The position numbers and the translations under genes were made by a program. From Desulfurobacteriaceae bacterium (GTDB taxonomy: Bacteria > Aquificota > Aquificia > Desulfurobacteriales > Desulfurobacteriaceae), in assembly GCA_027013575.1 (NCBI GenBank), contig JALWGN010000019.1:1-52808 (forward strand): a stretch of DNA of 52,808 nt, in the 5' to 3' direction. Positions 42,630 to 50,332 of the stretch are shown here, one piece after another. A model generated the notes under the pieces. It was not told where the DNA came from. It did no database searches and saw only the letters and a list, made by a program, of their open reading frames with translations. Every line of letters begins with the position of its first letter. Position 1 is the first letter of the stretch.

Positions 42630-43222
42630 CGGGAGCTCCTCCTGGCTCTAACCCTCCTCTTCATCTCCTCCAGAGGGATGGGTTTGGCCTCTATGCTCTT
42701 TGCAGGGCAAACGTTCCCACAGTGGCCGCAACCTGAACATATCTCGGGGAATTCAGGAATAACCCTGCCGTTTTCGTCAATTCCTCGGGTTTCGCAGAGC
42801 TCCAGACACTTTTCACAGTTCTGGCACCTGTTGTGGTTTATCTGCTGAAGGTAGGCCGGGGTGTAGAGTATGCCTCCCAGCGTAAGGTAGGCGTAGTTCC
42901 CGTTCTGGTCGGAGAGGAGCTCCTCCTCGTTTACCTCAACTTCCTCCGAACTGGAGGAGCAGTTGATACCTCAGAGGAAGGCGTCCTGCGGGCAGACTAT
43001 CTTACAGAAACCGTCTCCTATGCAGAGTTCAAACTTCGTTATTACGGCTACTTTTCTACCTTCAAACTCTTTTAGCTCTATACAGTTCTGAGGGCATATC
43101 TCAACACACTCACCGCACCCGTTACACCTTGATGTATCAATTCCCCCTGGGTACTGGGGAATGAACGGAGAACCGTCTTGAGTCAGGATAACCTGCTTTT
43201 TTATTCTTTCTAACAGTTCCAT
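42626..43222 (-). CDS. Candidate selenoprotein: four-cluster polyferredoxin with in-frame UGA
   Basis: Starting at ATG (GGCGGAAAG upstream) the frame runs 83 codons, meets TGA at 42971-42973, and continues in the same frame for 114 sense codons to a TAA. Before the UGA: CNGCGECVEICP (Cys 33-43) and CIGDGFCKIVCP (67-77, Asp in place of the second Cys). The UGA is position 84, followed by GINC. After it: CQNCEKCLELC (133-143) and CSGCGHCGNVCP (162-172). Cys motifs and codon use are intact on both sides, which is not expected of a decayed gene. With the hairpin next to the UGA, selenocysteine insertion is the best reading; the total is 198 residues. Alternatives are a nonsense mutation or sequence error. 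It lies downstream of ntrBC on the same strand. Confidence 0.72.
42936..42966 (-). promoter_or_regulatory. Bacterial SECIS-like hairpin just downstream of the in-frame UGA
   Basis: In the mRNA, four nt after UGA, UCAACU pairs with AGUUGA, then a GC bulge on the 5' side, then UCCUCC pairs with GGAGGA around the loop AGUUC. The loop G-U starts 20 nt after the UGA, within the spacing reported for bacterial SECIS elements, and a 5'-side bulge is also a feature of the E. coli fdhF element. Twelve base pairs in all. Confidence 0.65.
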
Positions 43223-43305
43223 CTTTCCGCCTTTTGCATCATCTTAACTTATTTTATACCAATACTGATTTTATTCCAAGATACCGATGAAAAAATTGAT
43301 TTTCG

Positions 43306-44667
43306 TCAATGAAGCTCTATCCCCAGCTCCCTTATCTTCTTCCTTAAAGTGTTCCTGTGAATTCCCAGAACTCTTGCTGCCTTTACCTGGTTAAAGTTAC
43401 ACCTTTTTAAGACCTCTGAAATGACGGCTCTCTCTGCCGCTTTAACTACTATGTCGTAGAGGTTGTTCTTCTCTTTCTGCTCAACGGAGAAGACCTTCAG
43501 GACGAACTCCCTTATTGTGCTCTCAAGGGACGGAGTTTCCTGCTGAACCTGTTTTTTCAGGTCTTCTGCCGTTATGAGGTTTGACGGTGAGAGAACCATG
43601 GCTCTCAGTATCATGTTCTCAAGCTCTCTCACGTTGCCGGGGAAGTGGTAGGAGAGAAGGAAGTCAACTGCATCGGCTGAGAGCTCTTTAGGGGGAAGTT
43701 TGAACTCCTTTGAAAACCGTTTTATAAAGTGGTGTGCCAGTGGAACTATGTCCTCTTTCCTCTCCCTCAGAGAAGGGAGCTCTATCTTTACTATGTTGAG
43801 CCTGAAGTAGAGGTCTTCCCTGAAGGTTCCCTTTCTCACCTCCTCTTCAAGGTTCCTGTTTGTTGCCGCTATTACCCGAACGTCAACCTTTTTGCTCCTC
43901 TCACTTCCTATAGGCCGAATCTCCTTTTCCTGGAGGACTCTCAGGAGTTTTGCCTGCAGGGGTAAGGGGAGCTCCCCTATCTCGTCAAGGAATATGGTTC
44001 CGCCGTTTGCCTGTTCAAAAAGACCTTTCTTTGAGGAGACCGCTCCTGTGAACGCTCCCTTTTCGTACCCGAAGAGCTCTGCCTCTAAGAGGTTTCCCGG
44101 CAGAGCCGCGCAGTTTACGGCAACGAAGGGCTTTTCCCTTCTGTCTGAGTAGTTGTGTATGGCTCTTGCAATAACTTCTTTTCCGCTGCCGCTCTCTCCG
44201 GTTATCAGAACCGTTATTGAGCTTTTAGCCACTTTAGCAACTGTTTTAAACACCTCCTGCATCACTTTACTGCTTCCGACGATTCCCGACTCGGTCTCTT
44301 CCTCTACCTCTCTCTCCTCTCTCTTTGTGAGCAGTTTCCTGAGAACTTCGCTTATCTCTTCAAACGAGAAGGGTTTCGTTATGTAGTCGGCAGCTCCGAG
44401 CTCTATGGCTTTTACTGTGTAATCCATAGTTCCGTAGGCCGTTAAAACTACAACGGGAACCCCTTTTACCTTCTCAAGGACTTCAAGTCCTCCCAGTTTC
44501 GGCATCTTCAGGTCTAAGAAGATGAGGTCAACAGGTTCTTTCTTCAAAATCTCCAGAACTTCCCTTCCGTTCTCTGCCTCTAAAACCTCGTGTTCCTTTG
44601 AGGTGAGGAACTTTCTTAGAACCAGCCTTATGCTCTTCTCGTCGTCTGCAACCAGTATCCTTGCCAA
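43306..44667 (-). CDS. NtrC-family sigma-54 response regulator
   Basis: Receiver (~1-115): VADDEKSIR, LIFLDLKMPKLGG (phospho-Asp) and DYITKPFSFEE. AAA+ domain (~135-370): GESGSGKEVIARAIH (Walker A), the sigma-54 contact GAFTGA, GGTIFLDEIGELPLPLQAKLL (Walker B), and VRVIAATNRNLEEE. Fis-type helix-turn-helix: NQVKAARVLGIHRNTLRKKI. 453 residues, complete. TTG start after GAGGTAGAG, 2 nt after the kinase gene. It activates sigma-54 promoters whose targets are not visible here. Confidence 0.95.
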   Translation of the reverse strand: MARILVADDEKSIRLVLRKFLTSKEHEVLEAENGREVLEILKKEPVDLIFLDLKMPKLGGLEVLEKVKGVPVVVLTAYGTMDYTVKAIELGAADYITKPFSFEEISEVLRKLLTKREEREVEEETESGIVGSSKVMQEVFKTVAKVAKSSITVLITGESGSGKEVIARAIHNYSDRREKPFVAVNCAALPGNLLEAELFGYEKGAFTGAVSSKKGLFEQANGGTIFLDEIGELPLPLQAKLLRVLQEKEIRPIGSERSKKVDVRVIAATNRNLEEEVRKGTFREDLYFRLNIVKIELPSLRERKEDIVPLAHHFIKRFSKEFKLPPKELSADAVDFLLSYHFPGNVRELENMILRAMVLSPSNLITAEDLKKQVQQETPSLESTIREFVLKVFSVEQKEKNNLYDIVVKAAERAVISEVLKRCNFNQVKAARVLGIHRNTLRKKIRELGIELH

Positions 44668-44669
44668 CT

Positions 44670-45650
44670 CTACCTCTTCATAGGTATCAGTAGCTTAACG
44701 GAGGTTCCTTTTCCGGGGGAGCTCTCCACCTTTACCTCTCCGCCGTGTCCTTTAATCACCTCTTTTACTATAAAGGTGCCAAGTCCTGAGCCTCTCTCCT
44801 TCGTTGTGAAGAACGGGAGGCCGAACTTTCGGAGCTCCTCTTCCTCCATTCCTTTGCCGGTGTCTGTAACCTTTATGAAGATAAACCCTGAAGGTCTTAT
44901 TGCGTATCCCGTCTCAACCGTTATCTCTCGCTTTTCAGACTCCTCTACAGCCTCTATGGCGTTCTTCACAACGTTCAGAACGGCCTGGGTCATTTTATCA
45001 ACGTCAACGGGAACTTCCGGTAGCGACGGGTCAAAGAGGAAACGAACCTTTATTCCCTTCTCCTTTACTCTTGCGGAGAAGAGGTTAAAGACCTGCTGGA
45101 TTATCCGGTGGATGTTCTCCTCTCTGAAGGAGAGCCTGGAGAAGTCAAAGCTCCTCGTTATGTCCTTTAGCAGCCTCTCTATCCTCTCAACTTCGTTGAC
45201 TATGACCTGTGCAAGCTCCTCATCGTAGCTTTTCAGCTCTTTAAAGAGCTTTGCCGCTCCCTTTATTCCGCTTAGCGGGTTCTTTATCTCGTGTGAAAGT
45301 CCTTTAAGGAAAAGTGTGATGTCTTCCTCAAAGGGTGAAATGCTGCAGGGCTCAATGAGGACTACAACCCCTACCTTTTTTGAGGGTGTGAAAAGAGGGG
45401 AGATGTGGAAGATGAACTCCCCTTTTCTGAACCCCCTTATCTCTATCGTTTCGTTAAATGCCTTTTTAATGAGGGAGGGGAGCTCCTCAACTTTAAGTAC
45501 CTCTGAGATGGGTTTCCCCTTCAGGAACTTGAAAGACCTGTTTGAGAGGGATTCAAACTTCTGGTTAACCCTCTCTATTTTTCCTTCGCTGTCGGTTATT
45601 ACTGCGGGGAACGGAAGTGAGAACAGGAGATCTTCAAACTCGGCGTTCAT
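44670..45650 (-). CDS. NtrB-like sensor histidine kinase
   Basis: PAS domain at the N-terminus (FPAVITDSEGKIERVNQKFE), HisKA with the phosphorylated His in LSHEIKNPLSGIKGAAKL (the NtrB form of the H box) and HATPase with NVVKNAIEAV, DTGKGM and GSGLGTFIVKEVIKGHGG. 326 residues without membrane segments. Paired with the sigma-54 activator downstream. The signal is unknown; the order kinase-regulator-ferredoxin-like gene suggests a redox or metal signal, as inference. Confidence 0.92.
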   Translation of the reverse strand: MNAEFEDLLFSLPFPAVITDSEGKIERVNQKFESLSNRSFKFLKGKPISEVLKVEELPSLIKKAFNETIEIRGFRKGEFIFHISPLFTPSKKVGVVVLIEPCSISPFEEDITLFLKGLSHEIKNPLSGIKGAAKLFKELKSYDEELAQVIVNEVERIERLLKDITRSFDFSRLSFREENIHRIIQQVFNLFSARVKEKGIKVRFLFDPSLPEVPVDVDKMTQAVLNVVKNAIEAVEESEKREITVETGYAIRPSGFIFIKVTDTGKGMEEEELRKFGLPFFTTKERGSGLGTFIVKEVIKGHGGEVKVESSPGKGTSVKLLIPMKR

Positions 45651-45662
45651 CTCTTTACCTGT

Positions 45663-45684
45663 TTAAGAAAGGGGGGAGCTCCCC
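45663..45684 (-). terminator. Possible terminator of the gene upstream of ntrB
   Basis: On the minus strand GGGG-AGCT-CCCC overlaps the TAG stop and is followed by CCTTTCTT. The stem is short and is another copy of the GGAGCTCC palindrome. Confidence 0.35.
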
Positions 45685-46085
45685 TAAGTTATGGAAAGTC
45701 CCCCTTTGTTTCCTCCGCCTTTTGGGAACTCCTTAAGCTTTGAAACGTCTATTGCTCCGGCGCTTGGAAGCTCAATTCCTGCTGCTGCAGCTTTAAACTG
45801 CTGGTGGAACTCCTTGAGTTTTGACCTGTCTCCCACTGGAACAATTGCAACTATCTGGGATTTAACCAGGTAGACCTCTACAGGTTCGTTTGCCGTTGGG
45901 TCAAGAGGCATAATTGTTGCCTGAGCTCCCTTTGTTGTAGGTAACAGAGCAAAAACTCCCGCCTCCTTGAGCTTTACAAACTCAGGGGTGATCTCCTCAA
46001 CTACTCCTAAGATTCCCGTTGTCGGAACTGCTCCTTCTCCTCCTGAGGTCTGAACGAAGACAAGTTTACCCTTAAGCTCTTCCAT
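45684..46085 (-). CDS. Uncharacterised small protein
   Basis: 133 residues beginning MEELKGKLVFVQTSGGEG. The middle (GILGVVEEITPEFVKLKEAGVFALLP) looks like a small beta barrel; the C-terminus is Gly/Lys-rich (FPKGGGNKGG). It resembles no family I know. The ATG is chosen because GGAGGAGAG lies directly ahead; a further ATG nine codons upstream lacks a site. It lies 17 nt downstream of no recognised partner and shares the strand with rlmB and ntrB. Confidence 0.65.
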   Translation of the reverse strand: MEELKGKLVFVQTSGGEGAVPTTGILGVVEEITPEFVKLKEAGVFALLPTTKGAQATIMPLDPTANEPVEVYLVKSQIVAIVPVGDRSKLKEFHQQFKAAAAGIELPSAGAIDVSKLKEFPKGGGNKGGLSIT

Positions 46086-46129
46086 CTCTCCTCCGCTTTT
46101 AAGTTTTCTCATACTGATAATTTAAGTTT

Positions 46130-46852
46130 TCAACCACCAGAAATGAACCTTTCTAAGAAGACCCTGTACAGTGCTATTGCTGTAGCGTTTGAGACGTTAA
46201 GGGAGTTAACGTGCCCCCCCATCTCTATCTCTACAACCTCGTCAAGGAGCTTTAGAGTGCTCCTTGAGATACCTCTTCCTTCAGAACCTACAACTAAACC
46301 CAGAGGAAACGGAAAACTGAACTTGCTCAGAGGTTTCCCTCCTGCTTCAAGGCCTATAAGCCAGCCTCCTGCCTCTTTAAACTCCCTCAGCGCCGTTGAG
46401 AAGCTGTTTACTACTGCGAAGGGAACGTAAAACACCGCACCGGTTGAGGCCTTAACAACCGTTTCAGTTATCGTTGCGCTTCTGTCTCTGGGGAGGACTA
46501 TTCCCGTTACTCTGAAGGCGTCTGCAGAGCGGAAGATGGCTCCAAGGTTGTGGGGGTCTTCTATTCTGTCTAAAAAGAGAAGGTACCCCTTTTCCTCTAT
46601 TGTTTTTTTAGAGAGCTCTCCAAAGTCAACCGGTTCAACGGGGGAGACCAGAGCCACTATACCTTGATGCTTTTCTGTTCTGGAGAGCTCTTTAAGCTTT
46701 TTCTTTGAGGCTTTAACTACTTTTATTCCCTTTTCCCTGGCAAGTTTAAGGACTTTCTCTCTGTCTCTAAAGTTCTCCTCAACGTATATCTTCAGGATAG
46801 GGTATCCCGACCTTATCGCCTCTGCCACCGGGTTGACGCCGTAGACAACCAT
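46130..46852 (-). CDS. rlmB: 23S rRNA 2'-O-ribose methyltransferase (TrmH/RlmB family)
   Basis: SpoU-type knotted methyltransferase. N-terminal substrate-binding part (YGVNPVAEAIRSG, KHQGIVALVSP), and the catalytic motifs LDRIEDPHNLGAIFRSADAF, LVVGSEGRGIS and LNVSNATAIALY. 240 residues. In E. coli RlmB methylates G2251; that exact target is inferred. The ATG overlaps the gspG stop (TAATG). Confidence 0.9.
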   Translation of the reverse strand: MVVYGVNPVAEAIRSGYPILKIYVEENFRDREKVLKLAREKGIKVVKASKKKLKELSRTEKHQGIVALVSPVEPVDFGELSKKTIEEKGYLLFLDRIEDPHNLGAIFRSADAFRVTGIVLPRDRSATITETVVKASTGAVFYVPFAVVNSFSTALREFKEAGGWLIGLEAGGKPLSKFSFPFPLGLVVGSEGRGISRSTLKLLDEVVEIEMGGHVNSLNVSNATAIALYRVFLERFISGG

Positions 46853-47283
46853 TACTGGCTCACCTTCAGGTCGTCTTCCGTTCCCTCCTCTCCGTCGGGT
46901 CCCGGAGAGATAAGGGTGAAGTGCTTTCCGTCTGAGATGTAGATAAAGTTGTTCCCCCAGGCGTCCTTAGGCACCTTTTCTATGTAAGGCCCCTTCCAGT
47001 TCCTGGGAATTGGTTCAATCTCTGGCTTCTTTACCAGGGCTTTCAGTCCCTGGTCTGTTGTCGGGTACATTGAGTTATGAAGCTTGTAGAGGTTGAGGGC
47101 TTCTTCCAGGTTTTTCATCTGAACCTGTGTAAGTGTAGCTTTTGCCTCTTCTCCCCTCTTTATAAGCTTAAGTCCTATTAGTCCTGCAAGCATTCCCAGG
47201 ATAATTATTACGATCATTAGCTCTAAAAGAGTGAAACCTCTTCTCCTCTTCCTTTCCAACGCTACCTCCTTTACTCTCTCCAC
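46852..47283 (-). CDS. gspG: Type II secretion major pseudopilin GspG
   Basis: 143 residues. Prepilin motif RRRGFTLLELMIVIIILGMLAGL with cleavage after Gly. Then YKLHNSMYPTTDQGLKALV and PKDAWGNNFIYISDGKHFTLISPGPDG, which are typical of GspG and include the Asp residues that bind calcium. No other secretion genes are adjacent. Its start overlaps the DUF4911-like gene by 13 nt. Confidence 0.93.
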   Translation of the reverse strand: MERVKEVALERKRRRGFTLLELMIVIIILGMLAGLIGLKLIKRGEEAKATLTQVQMKNLEEALNLYKLHNSMYPTTDQGLKALVKKPEIEPIPRNWKGPYIEKVPKDAWGNNFIYISDGKHFTLISPGPDGEEGTEDDLKVSQ

Positions 47284-47525
47284 CAGTTGTCTCCTACCTC
47301 TTCCACGAACTCCATTTTATCAACGAAGTTCCTAAGGTGTTCAACGGCCTTCATCGCCTCCTCAAAGAAGTCGGGGGCTATCCAGAGCTCTATCAGTCCC
47401 TCTTTCGGGTCTCTGGTTCTGACCGTTGCAACCTCGTGGTACCACTCAAACACTGCATTTATGAAAGCTATGTCTTTAGGATTTACCCTGTAAACGAGGT
47501 TCCGTCCCTTTATCAGCTCTCTCAC
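47271..47525 (-). CDS. DUF4911-like small protein
   Basis: 84 residues: LVYRVNPKDIAFINAVFEWYHEVATVRTRDPKEGLIELWIAPDF, a ferredoxin-like alpha/beta pattern that I recall as DUF4911. Function unknown. It overlaps the RACo-like gene by 4 nt and gspG by 13 nt, so it is in the same transcript. Confidence 0.7.
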   Translation of the reverse strand: MRELIKGRNLVYRVNPKDIAFINAVFEWYHEVATVRTRDPKEGLIELWIAPDFFEEAMKAVEHLRNFVDKMEFVEEVGDNWWRE

Positions 47526-48955
47526 AGCTCCATTCCTTCTATGTAAGCGCTTTCAAAGGTCTTGTTTGTGGCAAGTTCAACCGGTTTAACCCTTCTCTTT
47601 ATCTCCTTAATTTCTTCCCTCTTACTGCTGCTGCCAAGGAGGAGGGAGGCTCCCTTCAGTGCAAGGTTCCCTGCTGCAACAGGTTCGGGGAAGTTTTCAG
47701 GTATCAGTTTCACTCCCCTTATGCTTCTCTTCTCTACGTGGCTCCCAAAGGCTCCCGAGAGGAAGAGTTCCCGGGGAACGCCGGCCTCTTCAGAGAGGGT
47801 TTTGAGGGCTCCGTAAACGGCACCTTTTGCAAGCAGGAACTTTCTAACGTCGCTCTGTGTAAGGGCTACAAGCGTTTCATCAGACTCGTACAGAACGAAA
47901 GCCTTTTCTCTGTTTATCTCCCTTATCCTTCCTGCTATCAGAGGAGGGATTCCTTCCTCCCTTATTCCCCCTTCCGGAGTTAGAACTCTGAAGCTCTTTA
48001 AAAGGTGGATAAGGTCAAAGTAGCCGCTGGCACATATCCCTAACGGAGGTTTTCTTCCGACAGTTAGAAACCTGAAGTCCCTGCCGTCAAAGAAGACTTT
48101 GTAGATGGCTCCCTCTACTGCTCTCATTCCTGAGAAGAGGCCTACTCCTTCAAAGGCGGGGCCTGCCGGAACGGAAGCTGCTACACCTTCGTTTTCCTTC
48201 CAGATTCCCATTTCCGCGTTTGTTCCAAGGTCTGCAACGGCGAAGTCTGGGCGGTTTTCTGTTAAGACCAGAAGATTTGAGAGGAAGTCTGAGCCTATGA
48301 ATCCTTTAAGTGGAGGAGGGAGGTAGAACAGCGTTTCTCTAAAACCTTCAAGTCCTAACTCTTTCCCTGTTGTGAAGACCTCTTCTTCAACCTCAAGTTT
48401 GAAGGGGAACCTCTCAAAGCCTGAGACAGGTGCCCCCAGCAGGAAGTGCTGAATTACCGGGTTTGAAACGACAACAGCCTCTTTAACGGGAACTTCCATC
48501 TCCTGGAGGAGGAGGGAGACGGTTTTTAGAAGGAGCTCCCTCTCTTTATCGTAGTTTACCCTTGCAAGCTCAACCCTTGTTACAACGTCAGCACCGAAGG
48601 CCGACTGGAGATTAAGGGTTTTGAAGCTCTTTACGAACTTTCCAGTTGAGAGGTCAAAGAGTGCCGCTTCAGCTCCTGTCGTTCCGAGGTCTATTGCAAC
48701 GCCAAATCCCGTTTTTCCACAGGCAGGTATGTCCGGTAGTCTCTCACCTTCTGAGATGAGGTTCTCCTCCGGGAGCTCCACCTCCCCTTCAAAGGCTCCA
48801 AAGAGCAGACAGGCGAGCTCCTCCTTCCCCTCTACCTTTACGATACACTTACCGCATATCCCTCTGCCTCCACAGTAGGCAGATTTCATAAATCCTTTCT
48901 CTCTCAAAACCTGGTAGAGGGTTTTACCTGAGGGGACAGATACCTTCAGCTTCAA
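47522..48955 (-). CDS. RACo/RamA-like ASKHA ATPase with N-terminal [2Fe-2S] ferredoxin
   Basis: 477 residues. N-terminal plant-type ferredoxin ligands in CGGRGICGKC and a later Cys (ELAC). From ~95 on, an ASKHA actin-like domain (DUF4445): GVAIDLGTTGAEAALFDL phosphate loop, ADLGTNAEMGIW and LSGAFGSHVEKRSIRGVK. Such proteins reductively re-activate corrinoid methyltransferases or acetyl-CoA pathway corrinoid proteins. It is shorter than the ~600-residue RACo because the linker domain is reduced. No corrinoid protein is in the window, so the partner is unknown. Confidence 0.83.
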   Translation of the reverse strand: MKLKVSVPSGKTLYQVLREKGFMKSAYCGGRGICGKCIVKVEGKEELACLLFGAFEGEVELPEENLISEGERLPDIPACGKTGFGVAIDLGTTGAEAALFDLSTGKFVKSFKTLNLQSAFGADVVTRVELARVNYDKERELLLKTVSLLLQEMEVPVKEAVVVSNPVIQHFLLGAPVSGFERFPFKLEVEEEVFTTGKELGLEGFRETLFYLPPPLKGFIGSDFLSNLLVLTENRPDFAVADLGTNAEMGIWKENEGVAASVPAGPAFEGVGLFSGMRAVEGAIYKVFFDGRDFRFLTVGRKPPLGICASGYFDLIHLLKSFRVLTPEGGIREEGIPPLIAGRIREINREKAFVLYESDETLVALTQSDVRKFLLAKGAVYGALKTLSEEAGVPRELFLSGAFGSHVEKRSIRGVKLIPENFPEPVAAGNLALKGASLLLGSSSKREEIKEIKRRVKPVELATNKTFESAYIEGMEL

Positions 48956-48974
48956 ACTTCCAGACCTCTCTTTC

Positions 48975-49109
48975 TTAAAAACTCTCCAAGCTTTTCAGAG
49001 CAAGTACTCGGGGGGAGAGCTCTCCCCACCTCTCTATCTTCTCCTTTGCGTACAGAAGCCGTTCCCTGTGTTTTTCTACTTCCTTTAAAACCCTTCGCAG
49101 GTCTTTCAA
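48975..49109 (-). CDS. Very short HEPN-type partner of the nucleotidyltransferase (possibly truncated)
   Basis: 44 residues from a TTG overlapping the nucleotidyltransferase stop: MKDLRRVLKEVEKHRERLL then AKEKIERWGELSP. Position and helical composition match the start of HEPN/DUF86 partners, but those have 110-150 residues and an R-x4-H motif that is missing here. It ends 20 nt before the RACo-like gene. Either a relic or a short non-catalytic form. Confidence 0.45.
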   Translation of the reverse strand: MKDLRRVLKEVEKHRERLLYAKEKIERWGELSPRVLALKSLESF

Positions 49110-49411
49110 AGTAGAACTCCCGTTCTCCTGGCCTCCAGAGAGATAAAATCCTCGCTGCCCTCTTCCCTTACGATAACGTCCACTCTCTGATCCCCTATCC
49201 TCTCCTTTAGCCTTACCAGAAACTTCAGTTTCTCCTCAACTCCTGTTTTCCCTTCTGGAGCCTCTATAAAGAGGTCTATATCTCCCCCTTTCTCTTCCGG
49301 GTTAACCCGCGAACCGAACAGGTAAACCCTGGCTTCCTTTCCGAATACCTCTTCAACAGTTTTCCTTATGGCCTCAATCTCCCTCTCTGAGAGTCTTACC
49401 TCTCTTTCCAT
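49106..49411 (-). CDS. Minimal nucleotidyltransferase (MNT, MntA-like)
   Basis: 101 residues with ARVYLFGSRVNPEEKGGDIDLFIE, i.e. GSx10DxD of the polymerase-beta fold, and a third acidic residue in QRVDVIVREEG. Such proteins, paired with a HEPN toxin, form MNT-HEPN toxin-antitoxin systems in which MNT AMPylates the toxin. Here the partner is very short. ilvE ends 6 nt upstream. Confidence 0.82.
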   Translation of the reverse strand: MEREVRLSEREIEAIRKTVEEVFGKEARVYLFGSRVNPEEKGGDIDLFIEAPEGKTGVEEKLKFLVRLKERIGDQRVDVIVREEGSEDFISLEARRTGVLL

Positions 49412-49417
49412 TCTCTG

Positions 49418-50332
49418 TCAGTAAATAGGGGTTAACCAGTGGGAGTACTTCTCGTTTTCTCCCTTAACGATTGAGAAGTAAACCTCCTGGAGCCTCTTCG
49501 TAACGGTTCCTATCTCTCCGTTCCCTATAACAACGTGGTCAATCTGAACAACGGGAGCAACCTGAGCTGCCGTTCCTGTGTAGAAGACCTCGTCTGCAAC
49601 GTAGAGCTCGCTCCTCAGTATTGGTCTCTCCTCTACCTCTATTCCAAGCTCGTTTCTTGCCAGCTCTATTACGGCGTTTCTGGTTATTCCCTCCAAGATG
49701 TTTGAAGCTGAAGGAGTGGTTATCAGCTTTCCGTTTCTAACTATAAAGACGTTCTCGCCGCTTCCCTCTGCCACCGTTCCGTCGGGGTTTAGCATTATGG
49801 CCTCGTCGTAGCCGTTTAAAAGAGCTTCGGTTTTTGCAAAGGCGCTGTTTACGTAAGCTCCGGCAACCTTACACCTTGCCGGTATCATTGTGTCGTTTAT
49901 CCTGTGCCAGCTTGAGGTTTTTGCCTTTAAACCCCTTGAAAGGTCTAAATAGTCTCCCAGCGGAACGGTGTAAATTGCAACCTCCGTTCTGTACCCTACG
50001 AGCTTGGGGGAGATTTTAAGGTCTGCAAAGTAGGCTATTGGCCTTATGTAGGTATCCTCCCTGTGGCCGCACTTCCTTAGGAGTTCAACGGTAATTTCTG
50101 TTAGCTCCTCAGCGCTCTTTTCCACCTTCAGGTTTAGAATTTTGCAGTTTGCCAGCATTCTCTCGTAGTGTTCCTTTATAAAGAGGCCAAAGAGCTGTTT
50201 CCTCTCTTCGTTCCAGTAGGCTCTTATTCCTTCAAAAACTGCCGTTCCGTAGTGGAAGGAGTTTGTCTGTATGTTTATGCTGGCCTCTTCAATGGGGACG
50301 AACTTTCCCTCAAAGTAGGCGAACCTTCCCAT
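49418..50332 (-). CDS. ilvE: Branched-chain amino acid aminotransferase
   Basis: Class IV PLP aminotransferase for Leu, Ile and Val. FEGIRAYWN, the lysine region KVAGAYVNSAFAKTEALLNGYDEAI, LNPDGTVAEGSGENVFIV and EVFYTGTAAQVAPV are the family signatures. 304 residues, normal. Its ATG abuts the lgt stop with 0-1 nt spacing. Confidence 0.95.
   Translation of the reverse strand: MGRFAYFEGKFVPIEEASINIQTNSFHYGTAVFEGIRAYWNEERKQLFGLFIKEHYERMLANCKILNLKVEKSAEELTEITVELLRKCGHREDTYIRPIAYFADLKISPKLVGYRTEVAIYTVPLGDYLDLSRGLKAKTSSWHRINDTMIPARCKVAGAYVNSAFAKTEALLNGYDEAIMLNPDGTVAEGSGENVFIVRNGKLITTPSASNILEGITRNAVIELARNELGIEVEERPILRSELYVADEVFYTGTAAQVAPVVQIDHVVIGNGEIGTVTKRLQEVYFSIVKGENEKYSHWLTPIY

Noticed and set aside
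42971-42973. UGA as a reassigned sense codon in this organism
   Set aside because: Several well-defined genes here (hypF, FrhA-like, hypC, rubredoxin) end at UGA, so UGA is a normal stop.
42833-43075. Plus-strand frame across the UGA gene
   Set aside because: It is the shadow of the Cys-rich minus-strand frame; no motif and no ribosome site.
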